Positions 9,053-19,061 of a stretch of DNA of 64,000 bases are shown in pieces. Position numbers and translations under genes: made by a program. Under the pieces are notes generated by a model. It saw nothing but the letters and a program-made list of their open reading frames with translations. It searched no databases and was not told the DNA's origin. Position 1 is the first letter of the stretch, and each line of letters begins with the position of its first letter. The DNA comes from Janibacter melonis (lineage in GTDB: Bacteria; Actinomycetota; Actinomycetes; Actinomycetales; Dermatophilaceae): the NCBI RefSeq assembly GCF_020567375.1, contig NZ_JAJBZM010000002.1, positions 517,036 through 581,035 on the forward strand. Direction: 5' to 3'.

Positions 9053-10831
9053 ATGACGACCGAGCTCATCCCGGGAGATCCCGCGCCCGAGGAGCCGGAC
9101 GGCCAGGACAGCACCTCCGAGGACCTCGTCGTCGACGACTTCGCGCGGATCGGCCCCTACCGGGTGGTCCAGCAGCTCGGCGAAGGGGGGATGGGCGTCG
9201 TCCACCTCGCCCTCGACCAGCGCGGTCGCGCCGTCGCGGTGAAGGTGCTGCGTCCCCACGTCGCCCACGACGAGGACGCCCGGGCCCGGCTCGCCCGCGA
9301 GGTCGCGACCCTCGCGCGGGTGCGCTCGCCCCGGGTGGCCCCGGTCTTCGACGCCGACCTCGACGGCGACCAGCCCTACATCGTCACCCGCTACGTCCCC
9401 GGGCCCTCGCTCGACGCCCACGTCAAGGAGCACGGCACCCTCTCGGCCGAGGAGCTGCTGCGCCTCGGGCGGGGTCTGGCCGAGGCGCTGCGATCGCTGC
9501 ACGAGATCGGCGTCGTCCACCGCGACCTCAAGCCGGGCAACGTCCTGCTCGTCGACGGCGACCCCGTGCTCATCGACTTCGGCATCGCCCACGACGCCGA
9601 CGCGTCGCGGATGACGATGACCGGTCTCGTCATGGGCACCCCCGGGTACCTCTCGCCCGAGATCATCGAGGGCGCCGAGGTCGACGCCGCCACCGACTGG
9701 TGGGGCTGGGCGGCCACCCTCGTCTTCGCGGCGAGCGGGCATCCCCCCTTCGGCCGGGGCGGCATGGAGGCCGTCCTGTCGCGCGTCACCCGGGGCGACG
9801 TCGACCTCACCGGGGTCGACCCCCGCCTCGCGCCGCTCCTCTACGCCGCGCTCACCCCCGACACCGCCCGGCGGCCGCACGCCGACGAGGTGCTCGAGGC
9901 CCTCGAGACGTACGCGAAGGGGCACCCCGTCACCGAGGCGCTCCCGCAGCGCGCGCGGGCGATGCCCGGCAGCGAGCCGACGAGCGTCGTGCCGGCCGCG
10001 CCGCAGACCTCCGTGCTGCCCGCGGTCGCCCCCGCCCCGGCACCCCGGCCCGAGCCCGCGCCCTCCGTCGCCCCGCGGCCGACGCCCCAGCCGCCCGCGC
10101 ACCAGCCGTACTCGCCGCAGGCCTACGCCTCGCAGCAGCTCGCCCCCCAGCCCGCGCCGCATCAGCTCGACCCCTCGCCCCAGGCCTGGCCGGGCACGAC
10201 GCCGTCCTCGCGCGAGGGCGACCCCCGGATCGGGCTGCCTCGGCGCACCGGCGTGCTCCTCGGTCTGCTCGCGGCCGTCGTCGGGGGAGCGGCGGTCGCG
10301 CCGCTGCTCACCGCGGTCGTCGTCTTCGTCGGCTCGGCTCTCGCCCGTCTCGTCGACCGCTCGATGACCTCGACGGTCATGCGCCGCTACCAGCACGGCC
10401 GGCGCCGCAGCGACGGCGCGGTCGCCGCCGCGAAGTCCCCGCTCCACCTCGTCGTCGCCGTCGTCGGCGCGCTCGCGGCGATGCTCCTGCCCCTCGCGGT
10501 CGGTGCGAGCACGCTGCTGCTCGTCTCCGTCGCCTTCTCGCTGCTCGCCGTCGACGTCGGCCCCGATCACCCGGCCGGGCTCGCGCTCGCCGGGCTGATG
10601 ACGGCGCTCGTCGTGTGGTGGGGCCCGGGCAGCGCCTCGTTGCGGCGCGGCACCCGGAGCATCGCCCGGTCGCTGACGGGCAGCCCCGCGGCACGCACGG
10701 GCATCACCCTCGCGCTGTGGGCGCTCGGCGTCGTCCTGCTCGGTCTTGCGCTGAGCGCGGGCTTCCCCTCGACGTGGTGGCCGCTCGTCGAGTCGCCCCT
10801 GCCCGACACGACCTGGCTCCCGGCGCGGTGA
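9053..10831 (+). CDS. Membrane-anchored Ser/Thr protein kinase
   Basis: 592 aa Hanks-type kinase. Visible: glycine loop QLGEGGMGVVH (~residue 42), VAVKVL lysine, catalytic loop VVHRDLKPGNVLL, LIDFGIAH (DFG), GTPGYLSPE activation-segment end. The kinase domain ends near residue 295. A Pro/Ala/Gln-rich linker (~310-390) follows, then about five hydrophobic segments (from GVLLGLLAAVVGGAAVAPLLTA onward). It has no PASTA repeats, so it is not the PknB cell-wall type. The start is set by a -10 box seven bases upstream. The glycine loop is encoded with a CGAAGGGGG motif (9181-9189). A ThrE-like exporter gene begins 10 bases after the stop. Confidence 0.92.
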   Translation: MTTELIPGDPAPEEPDGQDSTSEDLVVDDFARIGPYRVVQQLGEGGMGVVHLALDQRGRAVAVKVLRPHVAHDEDARARLAREVATLARVRSPRVAPVFDADLDGDQPYIVTRYVPGPSLDAHVKEHGTLSAEELLRLGRGLAEALRSLHEIGVVHRDLKPGNVLLVDGDPVLIDFGIAHDADASRMTMTGLVMGTPGYLSPEIIEGAEVDAATDWWGWAATLVFAASGHPPFGRGGMEAVLSRVTRGDVDLTGVDPRLAPLLYAALTPDTARRPHADEVLEALETYAKGHPVTEALPQRARAMPGSEPTSVVPAAPQTSVLPAVAPAPAPRPEPAPSVAPRPTPQPPAHQPYSPQAYASQQLAPQPAPHQLDPSPQAWPGTTPSSREGDPRIGLPRRTGVLLGLLAAVVGGAAVAPLLTAVVVFVGSALARLVDRSMTSTVMRRYQHGRRRSDGAVAAAKSPLHLVVAVVGALAAMLLPLAVGASTLLLVSVAFSLLAVDVGPDHPAGLALAGLMTALVVWWGPGSASLRRGTRSIARSLTGSPAARTGITLALWALGVVLLGLALSAGFPSTWWPLVESPLPDTTWLPAR

Positions 10832-10841
10832 GCGAGCAGCA

Positions 10842-12488
10842 GTGAGCGATCGACCCAGAGGCGCACGGACCGGTCGGCAGGCCTGGCTGCCCGGGCAGTA
10901 CCGCCAGCCGCGCCAGACCCAGCCGATCCCGACCCAGCCCGGTCTGCCGAGCCAGCCGATCCCCGTCAAGCCGGCGACCGCACCGACCAAGCCGCCGCAG
11001 GGCACCAAGCCGGCCCAGCCGAGGCCGCGGCGCCGCCCGACCGTGCGCGGCGAGGCCCCGACGGAGACCCTGCCGATGCTCGGGTCGCTGCGAGGGACGC
11101 CCTACCGCGACCCCCGTGTCACCCGTGCCGTCGCCGAGGAGCACGCGGTCGCCGAGGTCATCGACGTCTGCCTGCGCGTCGGCGAGCTCATGCTGCGCAG
11201 CGGCGCCGGTGCGCCGTCCGTCGAGGCCGCCGTCATCGGGGTCGCCGTCGCGGCCGGTGTCGACGAGATGGACATCGACCTGACGATGCAGTCCCTGCAC
11301 ATCCAGGCGCGCACGCCGTCGGGGTCGAGCATCTCGCGGCTGCGGGTCGTGCGCGCGCCCCAGATGGACTTCGGACGGCTGGCGTCCGTGCACTCTCTCG
11401 TCGACGACGTCATCTCCGGCGAGACGAGCATCGACCAGGCGCGGGTGCGCCTGCAGGAGATCCGTCGGGCGCCGCGCACGTGGGCCCGGTGGATCGTCAC
11501 GACGAGCCAGGGCGCGGTCGCCGCGGGCGTCGCGATGGCGCTCGGCGCCGGGTGGGTCGGCGTGCTCGTCGCGCTGCTCACCGCGATCGTCGTCGACCGC
11601 GTGCTGCGGGCCCTGTCGGCGGTGCACCTGCCCGACTTCTACACGGGCGCGATCGGGGGCGCCGTCGCGACCGTCGTCGCCTTCGTCGCATACGCCCTGG
11701 GGTCTATCGAGTGGTTCCCGATGACGCCCTCGGACTTCGCCTACGTCGTCGCCGGCGGCATCGTCATGCTCCTGCCCGCGCGCACCATCACCTCGGCGAT
11801 GGAGGACATCATCGGGGGCTACCCGGTGACCGGCACCGCCCGGCTCTTCGCGGTGCTCCTGCACTCCTTCGGCCTCATCGTCGGCGTCGCCGCAGGTCTG
11901 ACCGCCTCGCTGGCCGTCGTCGAGATGCTCGGCGTCGTGCTCAGCCCGCCGGACGTCGGCCGGCTGGCCTGGGCATCGGCGAGCCCTCAGACGGTGCTCA
12001 TCGGCTCGGCGATCGTCGGCGCGGCCGGGGCGATCACCGTGCAGGCGCGACGCCGCATGCTCGTGCCCGCGGCCCTGCTCGGCGTCGTCGCCGTCGGCCT
12101 CGCGAGCTATCTCACCCAGAGCGGTCTGGGCCGGGTGACGGCGACCGGCGTCGCGGCGGTGACGCTCGGCTTCGCCGCCCGTCTCGTCGCGCTGCGGATG
12201 GACTCGCCGCCGATCACGCTGGGCATCCCCGCGAGCTTCGGTCTCATGCCCGGTCTGTCGATCTTCATCGGGCTCTACCACCTCACGGTGCCAGGGTCGG
12301 ACGCCGGCGCGCAGGGGTGGACCAGCGTGCTCACCGCGCTGGGCATCATCTTGGCCATCGCCACCGGCGTCACCCTCGGCGAGGTGCTCGCCGCCCCGCT
12401 GGACTCGCCGGTCAACCAGAGACGACGTCTCGCGGGCGTGCGGGACACGCGAGACGACCCCTCGGGGGCGAGCCACCCGGGGACGTGA
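10842..12488 (+). CDS. ThrE-type threonine/serine exporter
   Basis: 548 aa integral membrane protein. Residues 1-75 are Pro/Gln/Lys-rich and cytoplasmic. The ThrE domain then begins (VIDVCLRVGELMLRSGAGAPSVE), with about ten hydrophobic helices including GAIGGAVATVVAFVAYALG, MLLPARTITSAMEDIIGGYPVTGTARL and FGLMPGLSIFIGLYHLTVPG. The family exports threonine and serine using the proton gradient. The start is GTG at 10842; no strong ribosome site is seen, so coupling to the kinase gene 10 bases upstream is likely. Both the RLRVVRAPQMDF and AMEDIIGGYPVTGTAR stretches are typical of the family. Confidence 0.88.
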   Translation: MSDRPRGARTGRQAWLPGQYRQPRQTQPIPTQPGLPSQPIPVKPATAPTKPPQGTKPAQPRPRRRPTVRGEAPTETLPMLGSLRGTPYRDPRVTRAVAEEHAVAEVIDVCLRVGELMLRSGAGAPSVEAAVIGVAVAAGVDEMDIDLTMQSLHIQARTPSGSSISRLRVVRAPQMDFGRLASVHSLVDDVISGETSIDQARVRLQEIRRAPRTWARWIVTTSQGAVAAGVAMALGAGWVGVLVALLTAIVVDRVLRALSAVHLPDFYTGAIGGAVATVVAFVAYALGSIEWFPMTPSDFAYVVAGGIVMLLPARTITSAMEDIIGGYPVTGTARLFAVLLHSFGLIVGVAAGLTASLAVVEMLGVVLSPPDVGRLAWASASPQTVLIGSAIVGAAGAITVQARRRMLVPAALLGVVAVGLASYLTQSGLGRVTATGVAAVTLGFAARLVALRMDSPPITLGIPASFGLMPGLSIFIGLYHLTVPGSDAGAQGWTSVLTALGIILAIATGVTLGEVLAAPLDSPVNQRRRLAGVRDTRDDPSGASHPGT

Positions 12489-12514
12489 GCGGGTCCCCCT
12501 TCGTCGAGGGGCGG

Positions 12515-12544
12515 TTGACCCGAAAGGTCACGAGAAGGTAACGT
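12515..12544 (+). promoter_or_regulatory. Promoter of first rpf gene
   Basis: -35 TTGACC (12515-12520), 18-base spacer, -10 TAACGT (12539-12544). The leader of about 65 bases contains CGTGCGCG...CGCGCACG pairing (12546-12584) and ends in a GAGAGGA ribosome site. The second rpf gene has the same box spacing. Confidence 0.6.
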
Positions 12545-12616
12545 CCGTGCGCGTCGCGCGTCTGACCCCTGGACGGCGCGCACGTGCGTTGATCCCCCTG
12601 AGAGGACCCTCCCCTG

Positions 12617-13339
12617 ATGTTCTACGCGCCCAAGCACGCCCTGCCCACCCACCGCTCGACCGCCCGCCGGCGCGTCACCGGTGTCGCCGTCGCCGGTGCG
12701 ACCGCCGCCGTCGGCACCGTCGCGACCGCGGGCTCCGCCTCCGCCGGCACCGTCTGGGACCGCGTCGCCGCGTGCGAGTCCGGCGGCAACTGGTCGATCA
12801 ACACGGGCAACGGCTTCTACGGGGGCCTGCAGTTCCACCCGCGCACGTGGACCGGCTTCGGCGGCGGCCGGTACGCCGCGTACGCCCACCAGGCGAGCAA
12901 GTCGCAGCAGATCGAGATCGCCAAGAAGGTCCTCAAGGCCCAGGGCCCCGGCGCCTGGCCCGTGTGCTCGCGCCGTGCCGGCCTGACGACCGCAAACGGC
13001 CTGGCCGTCGGCACCGAGCCGCAGCGCGCCGCCCGCTCGCAGGTGCGCGTCTCCGAGAACGGCTACGTCGCCGTCGACGGCATCCGCGGCCGTCAGACCA
13101 ACCGCGCCATCGAGAGCTGGATCGGCTCGCGCCAGGCGCGCAACGGCGTCCTCTCCGCGAAGTGGGAGGTGCACCGCCTCCAGCGCAAGGTCGGCGTGCC
13201 CGCCGCGCAGCGCAACGGCAACATCAACGACGCGACCTTCGTCTCCGCGCTCCAGCGCACGCTCGGCGTGAGCCGGACGGGCTCGTGGGACGTCAGGACG
13301 GTCAAGGCGCTGCAGAACCACCTCAACACGGTCGGCTGA
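12617..13339 (+). CDS. Resuscitation-promoting factor (Rpf) family protein 1
   Basis: 240 aa secreted peptidoglycan-cleaving protein. A signal peptide ([20 protein letters not shown], cleavage after SASA) leads into the Rpf transglycosylase domain: [20 protein letters not shown] with the catalytic Glu in [15 protein letters not shown] and [13 protein letters not shown]. The remaining ~110 residues form two degenerate peptidoglycan-binding repeats ([30 protein letters not shown]). Rpf proteins restart growth of dormant actinobacteria by wall remodelling. It is paired with a close paralogue 361 bases downstream, which has its own promoter. Confidence 0.93.
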   Translation: MFYAPKHALPTHRSTARRRVTGVAVAGATAAVGTVATAGSASAGTVWDRVAACESGGNWSINTGNGFYGGLQFHPRTWTGFGGGRYAAYAHQASKSQQIEIAKKVLKAQGPGAWPVCSRRAGLTTANGLAVGTEPQRAARSQVRVSENGYVAVDGIRGRQTNRAIESWIGSRQARNGVLSAKWEVHRLQRKVGVPAAQRNGNINDATFVSALQRTLGVSRTGSWDVRTVKALQNHLNTVG

Positions 13340-13355
13340 CCCGACCCGCGTCCAG

Positions 13356-13395
13356 CGAAGGGGGCCCGCTCACCACGGTGAGCAGGCCCCCTTCG
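13356..13395 (+). terminator. Hairpin terminator after rpf1
   Basis: 19-base arms 13356-13374 and 13377-13395 with one mismatch and a two-base loop. The stem base is CGAAGGGGG/CCCCCTTCG, the motif that recurs across the window. No U-tract follows, as is common at this GC content. Confidence 0.75.
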
Positions 13396-13442
13396 TCACG
13401 CCACCCGAGCTGCCCCCAGCCTGTGGACCCCCGCCCCGCTGC

Positions 13443-13503
13443 GTCGCGAGCTATCGGCCCCGCTCCGTCGCGAGCTATCGGCCCCGCTCCGTCGCGAGCT
13501 ACC
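13443..13503. repeat. 24-bp tandem repeat (2.5 copies)
   Basis: Two exact 24-base units (13443-13466, 13467-13490) starting GTCGCGAGCTATCGG, and a partial third (13491-13503) that runs directly into the palindrome at 13498-13545. It lies in the 361-base gap between the two rpf genes. No coding signal is seen. Confidence 0.85.
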
Positions 13504-13545
13504 ACGCCGTACTGGTCGTGATCACCACCAGTACGGCGTGGTAGC
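13498..13545. repeat. 48-bp near-perfect palindrome (element A, CTAC...GTAG ends)
   Basis: Two 24-base arms with one mismatch, centred on TGA|TCA between 13521 and 13522. The arm begins GCTACCACGCCGTACTGGT. It shares 19 of 24 arm positions with the palindrome at 31981-32030, so these look like two copies of one dispersed element. Confidence 0.8.
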
Positions 13546-13614
13546 CGGGGTCTGGACAGGCCGGGGTGGGGCGGATGGGGCCAGAGTTACAGGTCTGTAT
13601 TTACGCGCCAGGTG

Positions 13615-13644
13615 TTGTTGGTGTGACTGGAGTGCACATAGCGT
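13615..13644 (+). promoter_or_regulatory. Promoter of second rpf gene
   Basis: -35 TTGTTG (13615-13620), 18-base spacer, -10 TAGCGT (13639-13644), giving a ~50-base leader before ATG 13701. The architecture parallels the first rpf promoter. Confidence 0.5.
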
Positions 13645-13700
13645 CGCGGACGGCTCCCGCGAGGACCCCCTGACCTCGCGCCAACCGAAAGGCCCGCCAC

Positions 13701-14429
13701 ATGCTCGCCACCACCGACTTCCCCGAACGCTCCTCCCTTCGCCGCCGCATGCGCCTGCGCGCCGGTGTCGCCGTCCTCGGCGCGACGGGTGCCGTCGTCG
13801 GCGGGATCGGCCTGGCGAGCAGCGCCGGCGCCGTCGGCACGGTCTGGGACCGCGTCGCCGCGTGCGAGTCCGGCCAGAACTGGTCGATCAACACCGGCAA
13901 CGGCTACTACGGCGGGCTGCAGTTCTCCGCGCAGACGTGGAGCGGCTTCGGCGGCGGGCGCTACGCCGCCTACGCCCACCAGGCCACGCGCTCGCAGCAG
14001 ATCGAGATCGCCCAGAAGGTGCTCCGGGTCCAGGGCCCCGGCGCCTGGCCGGTGTGCTCGCGTCGCGCGGGCCTGACCCGCACCAACGGCCTGGCCGTCA
14101 ACCCCTACACCGGCGGCGACCGTCCCTCGCGCGACGACGCCCGCCCCCCGGTCACCTCGACCGGTGGCAAGCTCGCCGTCGACGGCGTCATGGGCCCGCG
14201 CACGAACGCCGGCATCGAGACCTGGGTCGGCGGCTCCGTCAACGGCTGGCTCGACACGAGCGACAAGATGAAGATGCAGGGCAAGCTCGGCGTCGCCCGC
14301 GACGGCGCCATCGGCCCGCTGACGACCAAGGCCCTCCAGCGTCGCGTCGGCGCCACCCCCGACGGCGCCTGGGGCCCGCAGACCACCTCGCGCCTGCAGA
14401 GCTACCTCAACGGCAACGTCCTGCGCTGA
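13701..14429 (+). CDS. Resuscitation-promoting factor (Rpf) family protein 2
   Basis: 242 aa paralogue of the protein at 12617. A signal peptide ([20 protein letters not shown], cleavage after SAGA) precedes the Rpf domain [20 protein letters not shown] with catalytic Glu, [23 protein letters not shown]. The C-terminal part carries two peptidoglycan_binding_1-like repeats ([33 protein letters not shown] and [16 protein letters not shown]), better preserved than in protein 1. The Rpf domains of the two are nearly identical while linkers and tails differ, so this is a tandem duplication with divergent wall-targeting regions. Confidence 0.93.
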   Translation: MLATTDFPERSSLRRRMRLRAGVAVLGATGAVVGGIGLASSAGAVGTVWDRVAACESGQNWSINTGNGYYGGLQFSAQTWSGFGGGRYAAYAHQATRSQQIEIAQKVLRVQGPGAWPVCSRRAGLTRTNGLAVNPYTGGDRPSRDDARPPVTSTGGKLAVDGVMGPRTNAGIETWVGGSVNGWLDTSDKMKMQGKLGVARDGAIGPLTTKALQRRVGATPDGAWGPQTTSRLQSYLNGNVLR

Positions 14430-14453
14430 CCCGCTCGCCCACCCGGGCGCACC

Positions 14454-14484
14454 GATGGCCGCGACCTGACAGGTCGCGGCCATC
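14454..14484 (+). terminator. Hairpin terminator after rpf2
   Basis: Perfect 14-base arms (GATGGCCGCGACCT and complement) with a three-base loop, 25 bases after the stop. Confidence 0.85.
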
Positions 14485-14507
14485 GGCATGCTGCGGCGAC
14501 GGGGAGA

Positions 14508-14579
14508 GCTGGCGGGGGGACTCGAACCCCCAACCACCTGTTTACAAGACAGGTGCGCTGCCAGTTGCGCCACGCCAGC
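14508..14579 (-). tRNA. tRNA-Thr (anticodon TGT)
   Basis: Minus strand, 72 bases. Acceptor stem GCTGGCG/CGCCAGC; anticodon stem CCTGT/ACAGG with loop CTTGTAA, giving anticodon TGT (reads ACA, threonine); T-arm GGGGG-TTCGAGT-CCCCC. CCA is not encoded. The gene stands alone between the rpf2 terminator and the CDF transporter gene. Confidence 0.93.
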
Positions 14580-14645
14580 GGCGGCGGCCGGGGCCGCCCT
14601 GCGCCCCGCGCGGGACGCGGCCACGATGCTACGGCAGGGGAGGGG

Positions 14646-15641
14646 TCACCCCTTCGCCCGTCCTCGACGGTCGAGCTCCTCGGGGATCTCGCGGACGGGC
14701 ACGACGACGACGTCGTCGACCTTCCAGTCCAGCCCCCGGGCGACCTGCGCGGCGTGCTCGAGGTCGCCGAGGTCGGGGGTGTGGCCGGCGTGCGGTACGA
14801 CGAAGCTCTCGACGTGGAAGACGTGGCCCATGTCGCGCACGCGGCTGCCGCTGCGACGCACCCAGGCGATCTCCTCGAGCGCCTCGTCGACCTGGCGGGT
14901 CAGCGGGTGCGGCTGCGAGCCCTCGACCGTGCGGGCCTGCGAGTCGACGAGCGCCCCGGACGCGTGCCGGACGTTGGTCCAGCCGTCGTGGATGATCGAG
15001 AAGGAGATGGCGATGGCGACGACCGCGTCGGCCCACCACAGCCCGAGACCGATGCCGAGCACGCCTACGACCGTCCCGGCGGCGGTGCGCCAGTCGGCCT
15101 TCTGCATGTCGGCGTCGGCGTAGAGGACCCGGTCGTGCAGCGCGTCGGCGAGCGGCATCTTCATCCGTCCGAGGATCACCGGGCCGACACCCGTGTAGAC
15201 CATGGCGGCGATCATCACCCAGCCCGCCCACACCGCGTGACCGAAGAGCTCGACGGTGGCGACCGGGGGGTGCTCGGCCTTGATCAGCCCCATCGCGGAG
15301 TCGACGGCGAGGTAGGTGCCCGTGCCGAGCAGGGCGACGGCTGCGGCGAGATGACCGGCGCCGACGGCGCGGTGGTAGCCGTACGGGTGGTCGGGGTCGA
15401 CCGGGCGGCGGGCCCGGCGCTGGGCAAGGAGGAAGGCGATCGGCGGGGTGAAGGCGAGGAGGTCCTCGACCCACGCCGTCTTCATCGCCTGCGAGCTGCC
15501 CATCGCGAGGTAGACGACGGCGACGGCGGTCGTCATGAAGGCGATGGTCACCCACTCGAGGTGGATCGCGCGCGTCAGGGCCCGGCGCTGCTCGTCGGGC
15601 AGCTGGGTGCGGCCGAAGGACAGAGCCCCCTCGGTGCTCAT
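14646..15641 (-). CDS. Cation diffusion facilitator (CDF) family transporter
   Basis: 331 aa membrane protein with about six hydrophobic segments and a cytoplasmic C-terminal domain. The CDF hallmark DHPYGYHR is present, with the metal-site region WVEDLLAF in helix 2 and [12 protein letters not shown] in helix 5. The C-terminal domain ([27 protein letters not shown]) has the CDF cytoplasmic fold. The metal cannot be assigned; Zn, Fe and Mn are all possible. The ATG overlaps the stop of an upstream lipoprotein gene (ATGA), so the two are coupled. Confidence 0.87.
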   Translation of the reverse strand: MSTEGALSFGRTQLPDEQRRALTRAIHLEWVTIAFMTTAVAVVYLAMGSSQAMKTAWVEDLLAFTPPIAFLLAQRRARRPVDPDHPYGYHRAVGAGHLAAAVALLGTGTYLAVDSAMGLIKAEHPPVATVELFGHAVWAGWVMIAAMVYTGVGPVILGRMKMPLADALHDRVLYADADMQKADWRTAAGTVVGVLGIGLGLWWADAVVAIAISFSIIHDGWTNVRHASGALVDSQARTVEGSQPHPLTRQVDEALEEIAWVRRSGSRVRDMGHVFHVESFVVPHAGHTPDLGDLEHAAQVARGLDWKVDDVVVVPVREIPEELDRRGRAKG

Positions 15642-16099
15642 GGCGCCCTCCCGTGGTCGTCGAGCCAGCGCTCGAGCGAGGACTGCAGGGCGTTCTCACC
15701 GGCCGGCACGGCCATGACGTGCGCGTGCCTGCCGTCCGGCCCGGAGATCTCGACGTAGGGACGGGTCATCCCGACCTTCGAGCTCCAGGCGCTCTTGTCG
15801 GTGAGCCCGCCGACGACGACGTCGACGTCGCCGCGCTCGAGGGCGGCGACGAGCGCCTCCTCGCCGTCGACCCGCCAGGTGGGGCGGGCGCCGAGCGACT
15901 CGGCCCACGCGGTGACGAGCTCTACCTCGGAGCCCGTCGGTGGGTCGGTCGTGACGTCGGTCCACGGCGGGTGGTGCGAGACCCCGACCCTCAGCTCGCC
16001 GGTGGAGCGGATCTGCTCCAGGGTGCCGTCGGGGTCGCGAGGGATGCTCGCGCAGCCGGTGAGCAGCGCGAGGACGAGCAGCAGAGCCGCCGCACGCAT
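15638..16099 (-). CDS. Half-size solute-binding lipoprotein
   Basis: 153 aa. The N-terminus [20 protein letters not shown] is a lipoprotein signal with lipobox LTGC. The rest matches the first lobe of family 3 solute-binding proteins ([16 protein letters not shown]...[46 protein letters not shown]) and then a short unrelated end. Normal members are ~250-280 aa, so the second lobe is largely missing with no frameshift evident. It overlaps the CDF transporter gene by ATGA. It could be a metal-binding accessory of that transporter or a decaying gene; context favours a real gene. Confidence 0.75.
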   Translation of the reverse strand: MRAAALLLVLALLTGCASIPRDPDGTLEQIRSTGELRVGVSHHPPWTDVTTDPPTGSEVELVTAWAESLGARPTWRVDGEEALVAALERGDVDVVVGGLTDKSAWSSKVGMTRPYVEISGPDGRHAHVMAVPAGENALQSSLERWLDDHGRAP

Positions 16100-16102
16100 C
16101 GC

Positions 16103-16816
16103 TCAGCCAGACGTCTGGCCGTCGTCGACGACGAAGGAGGTGCGGGCGCCGTCGCCGTCACGGGCGATGAGACGCAGCTGGTTGCGGTGGAAGCCGTGGT
16201 CGATGCCCCACAGCACGGCCTGGCTGCGCGAGGAGACGCCCATCGTCCGGTAGGCGGCGCGGATGTACGACTTCACCGAGTTGATGCTCAGGTAGCACTG
16301 CTTGGCGATCTCCTGGTTGCTCAGCCCCTCGGTGACGAGCGCGATGACCTCGGACTGGCGCGGGGTCAGGCCCTGCTCCTGCCCGGGCCAGCCGGCCGCG
16401 CGGGGCTCGACGTCCGTCGCGGCCTGCGGGGTGAGCAGGGTCTCGCCGGCGCAGATCCGGCGCAGCGCGGAGACGAGCTCTTGGGCGCTCATCGACTTCG
16501 AGAGCACGCCGGACAGGCCGCGGTCGCGCGCCGCGGCGATGACCTCGGGCCCGGCGGCCCAGGTGTAGAGCACGGTGTGCCCGACCTTGTCGTCGGAGAC
16601 GATCGTGTCGAGCTTGCGGGGGGCGTTCGACGGCGCGGCGAAGGCGTCGTACAGCGCGATGTCGACGGGCTGCGACAGCGGCATGTCGCAGTCCAGCTCG
16701 ACGACGCGGATCTCGTCGGCGAAGGGGGCGAGCATGGCCGCGACGCCGTGGACGACGACCTCGTAGTCGTTGAGGACAGACAGGCGGATGGGCCCGCTGG
16801 GACCGGCTTCGTGCAT
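16103..16816 (-). CDS. LuxR/NarL-family response-regulator-like protein
   Basis: 237 aa. An N-terminal receiver-like domain ([20 protein letters not shown]; candidate phospho-acceptor in [23 protein letters not shown] lysine) is followed by a LuxR-type HTH ([45 protein letters not shown]). The acidic cluster before the phospho-site is ND rather than DD, so phosphorylation by a sensor kinase is uncertain. No kinase is adjacent. A -10 box TATTTT lies six bases before ATG 16816 on the minus strand, which predicts a leaderless transcript. The gene is divergent from the catalase gene and may regulate it. The coupled lipoprotein gene follows after three bases. Confidence 0.85.
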   Translation of the reverse strand: MHEAGPSGPIRLSVLNDYEVVVHGVAAMLAPFADEIRVVELDCDMPLSQPVDIALYDAFAAPSNAPRKLDTIVSDDKVGHTVLYTWAAGPEVIAAARDRGLSGVLSKSMSAQELVSALRRICAGETLLTPQAATDVEPRAAGWPGQEQGLTPRQSEVIALVTEGLSNQEIAKQCYLSINSVKSYIRAAYRTMGVSSRSQAVLWGIDHGFHRNQLRLIARDGDGARTSFVVDDGQTSG

Positions 16817-16822
16817 GGGCCC

Positions 16823-16828
16823 AAAATA
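16823..16828 (-). promoter_or_regulatory. -10 box of LuxR-type gene (leaderless)
   Basis: TATTTT on the minus strand, six bases before the ATG at 16816. Its A/T richness stands out strongly here. Confidence 0.5.
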
Positions 16829-16861
16829 GCCCGTCCGATGCTCACTGCCGAGTCCGCGCAT

Positions 16862-16879
16862 ACACCCCAAGGGGGGTGT
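16862..16879. promoter_or_regulatory. Palindrome in the LuxR/catalase intergenic region
   Basis: ACACCCC (16862-16868), four-base spacer, GGGGTGT (16873-16879). It is a compact 18-base dyad midway between two divergent genes. It could be an operator for either gene; it resembles short C4/G4 dyads bound by copper-sensing CsoR-type regulators, but no such regulator is nearby. Confidence 0.45.
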
Positions 16880-16963
16880 CTGCTCCCGCGTCCCGCGGGA
16901 GGCCTGCGTGCTTGTGTCGAGGGACGGCGCGAGACCTCGCGCCGACCCGACCGGGAAGCAGCC

Positions 16964-19048
<2,085 letters not shown>

Positions 19049-19061
19049 CGAGAGGAGCAGC

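Noticed and set aside
12490-12616. c-di-AMP (ydaO-type) riboswitch upstream of the first rpf gene
   Set aside because: Such riboswitches precede some actinobacterial rpf genes, but the ~65-base leader is too short and lacks the conserved core. A second check of 13545-13700 also showed none.
13443-13503. 24-bp repeats as a CRISPR array
   Set aside because: Units are contiguous with no spacers and no cas gene is near.
15653-16963. In-frame 5' extension of the catalase gene by over 400 codons
   Set aside because: It runs antisense through the lipoprotein and LuxR-type genes; catalase homology starts only at ATG 16964.
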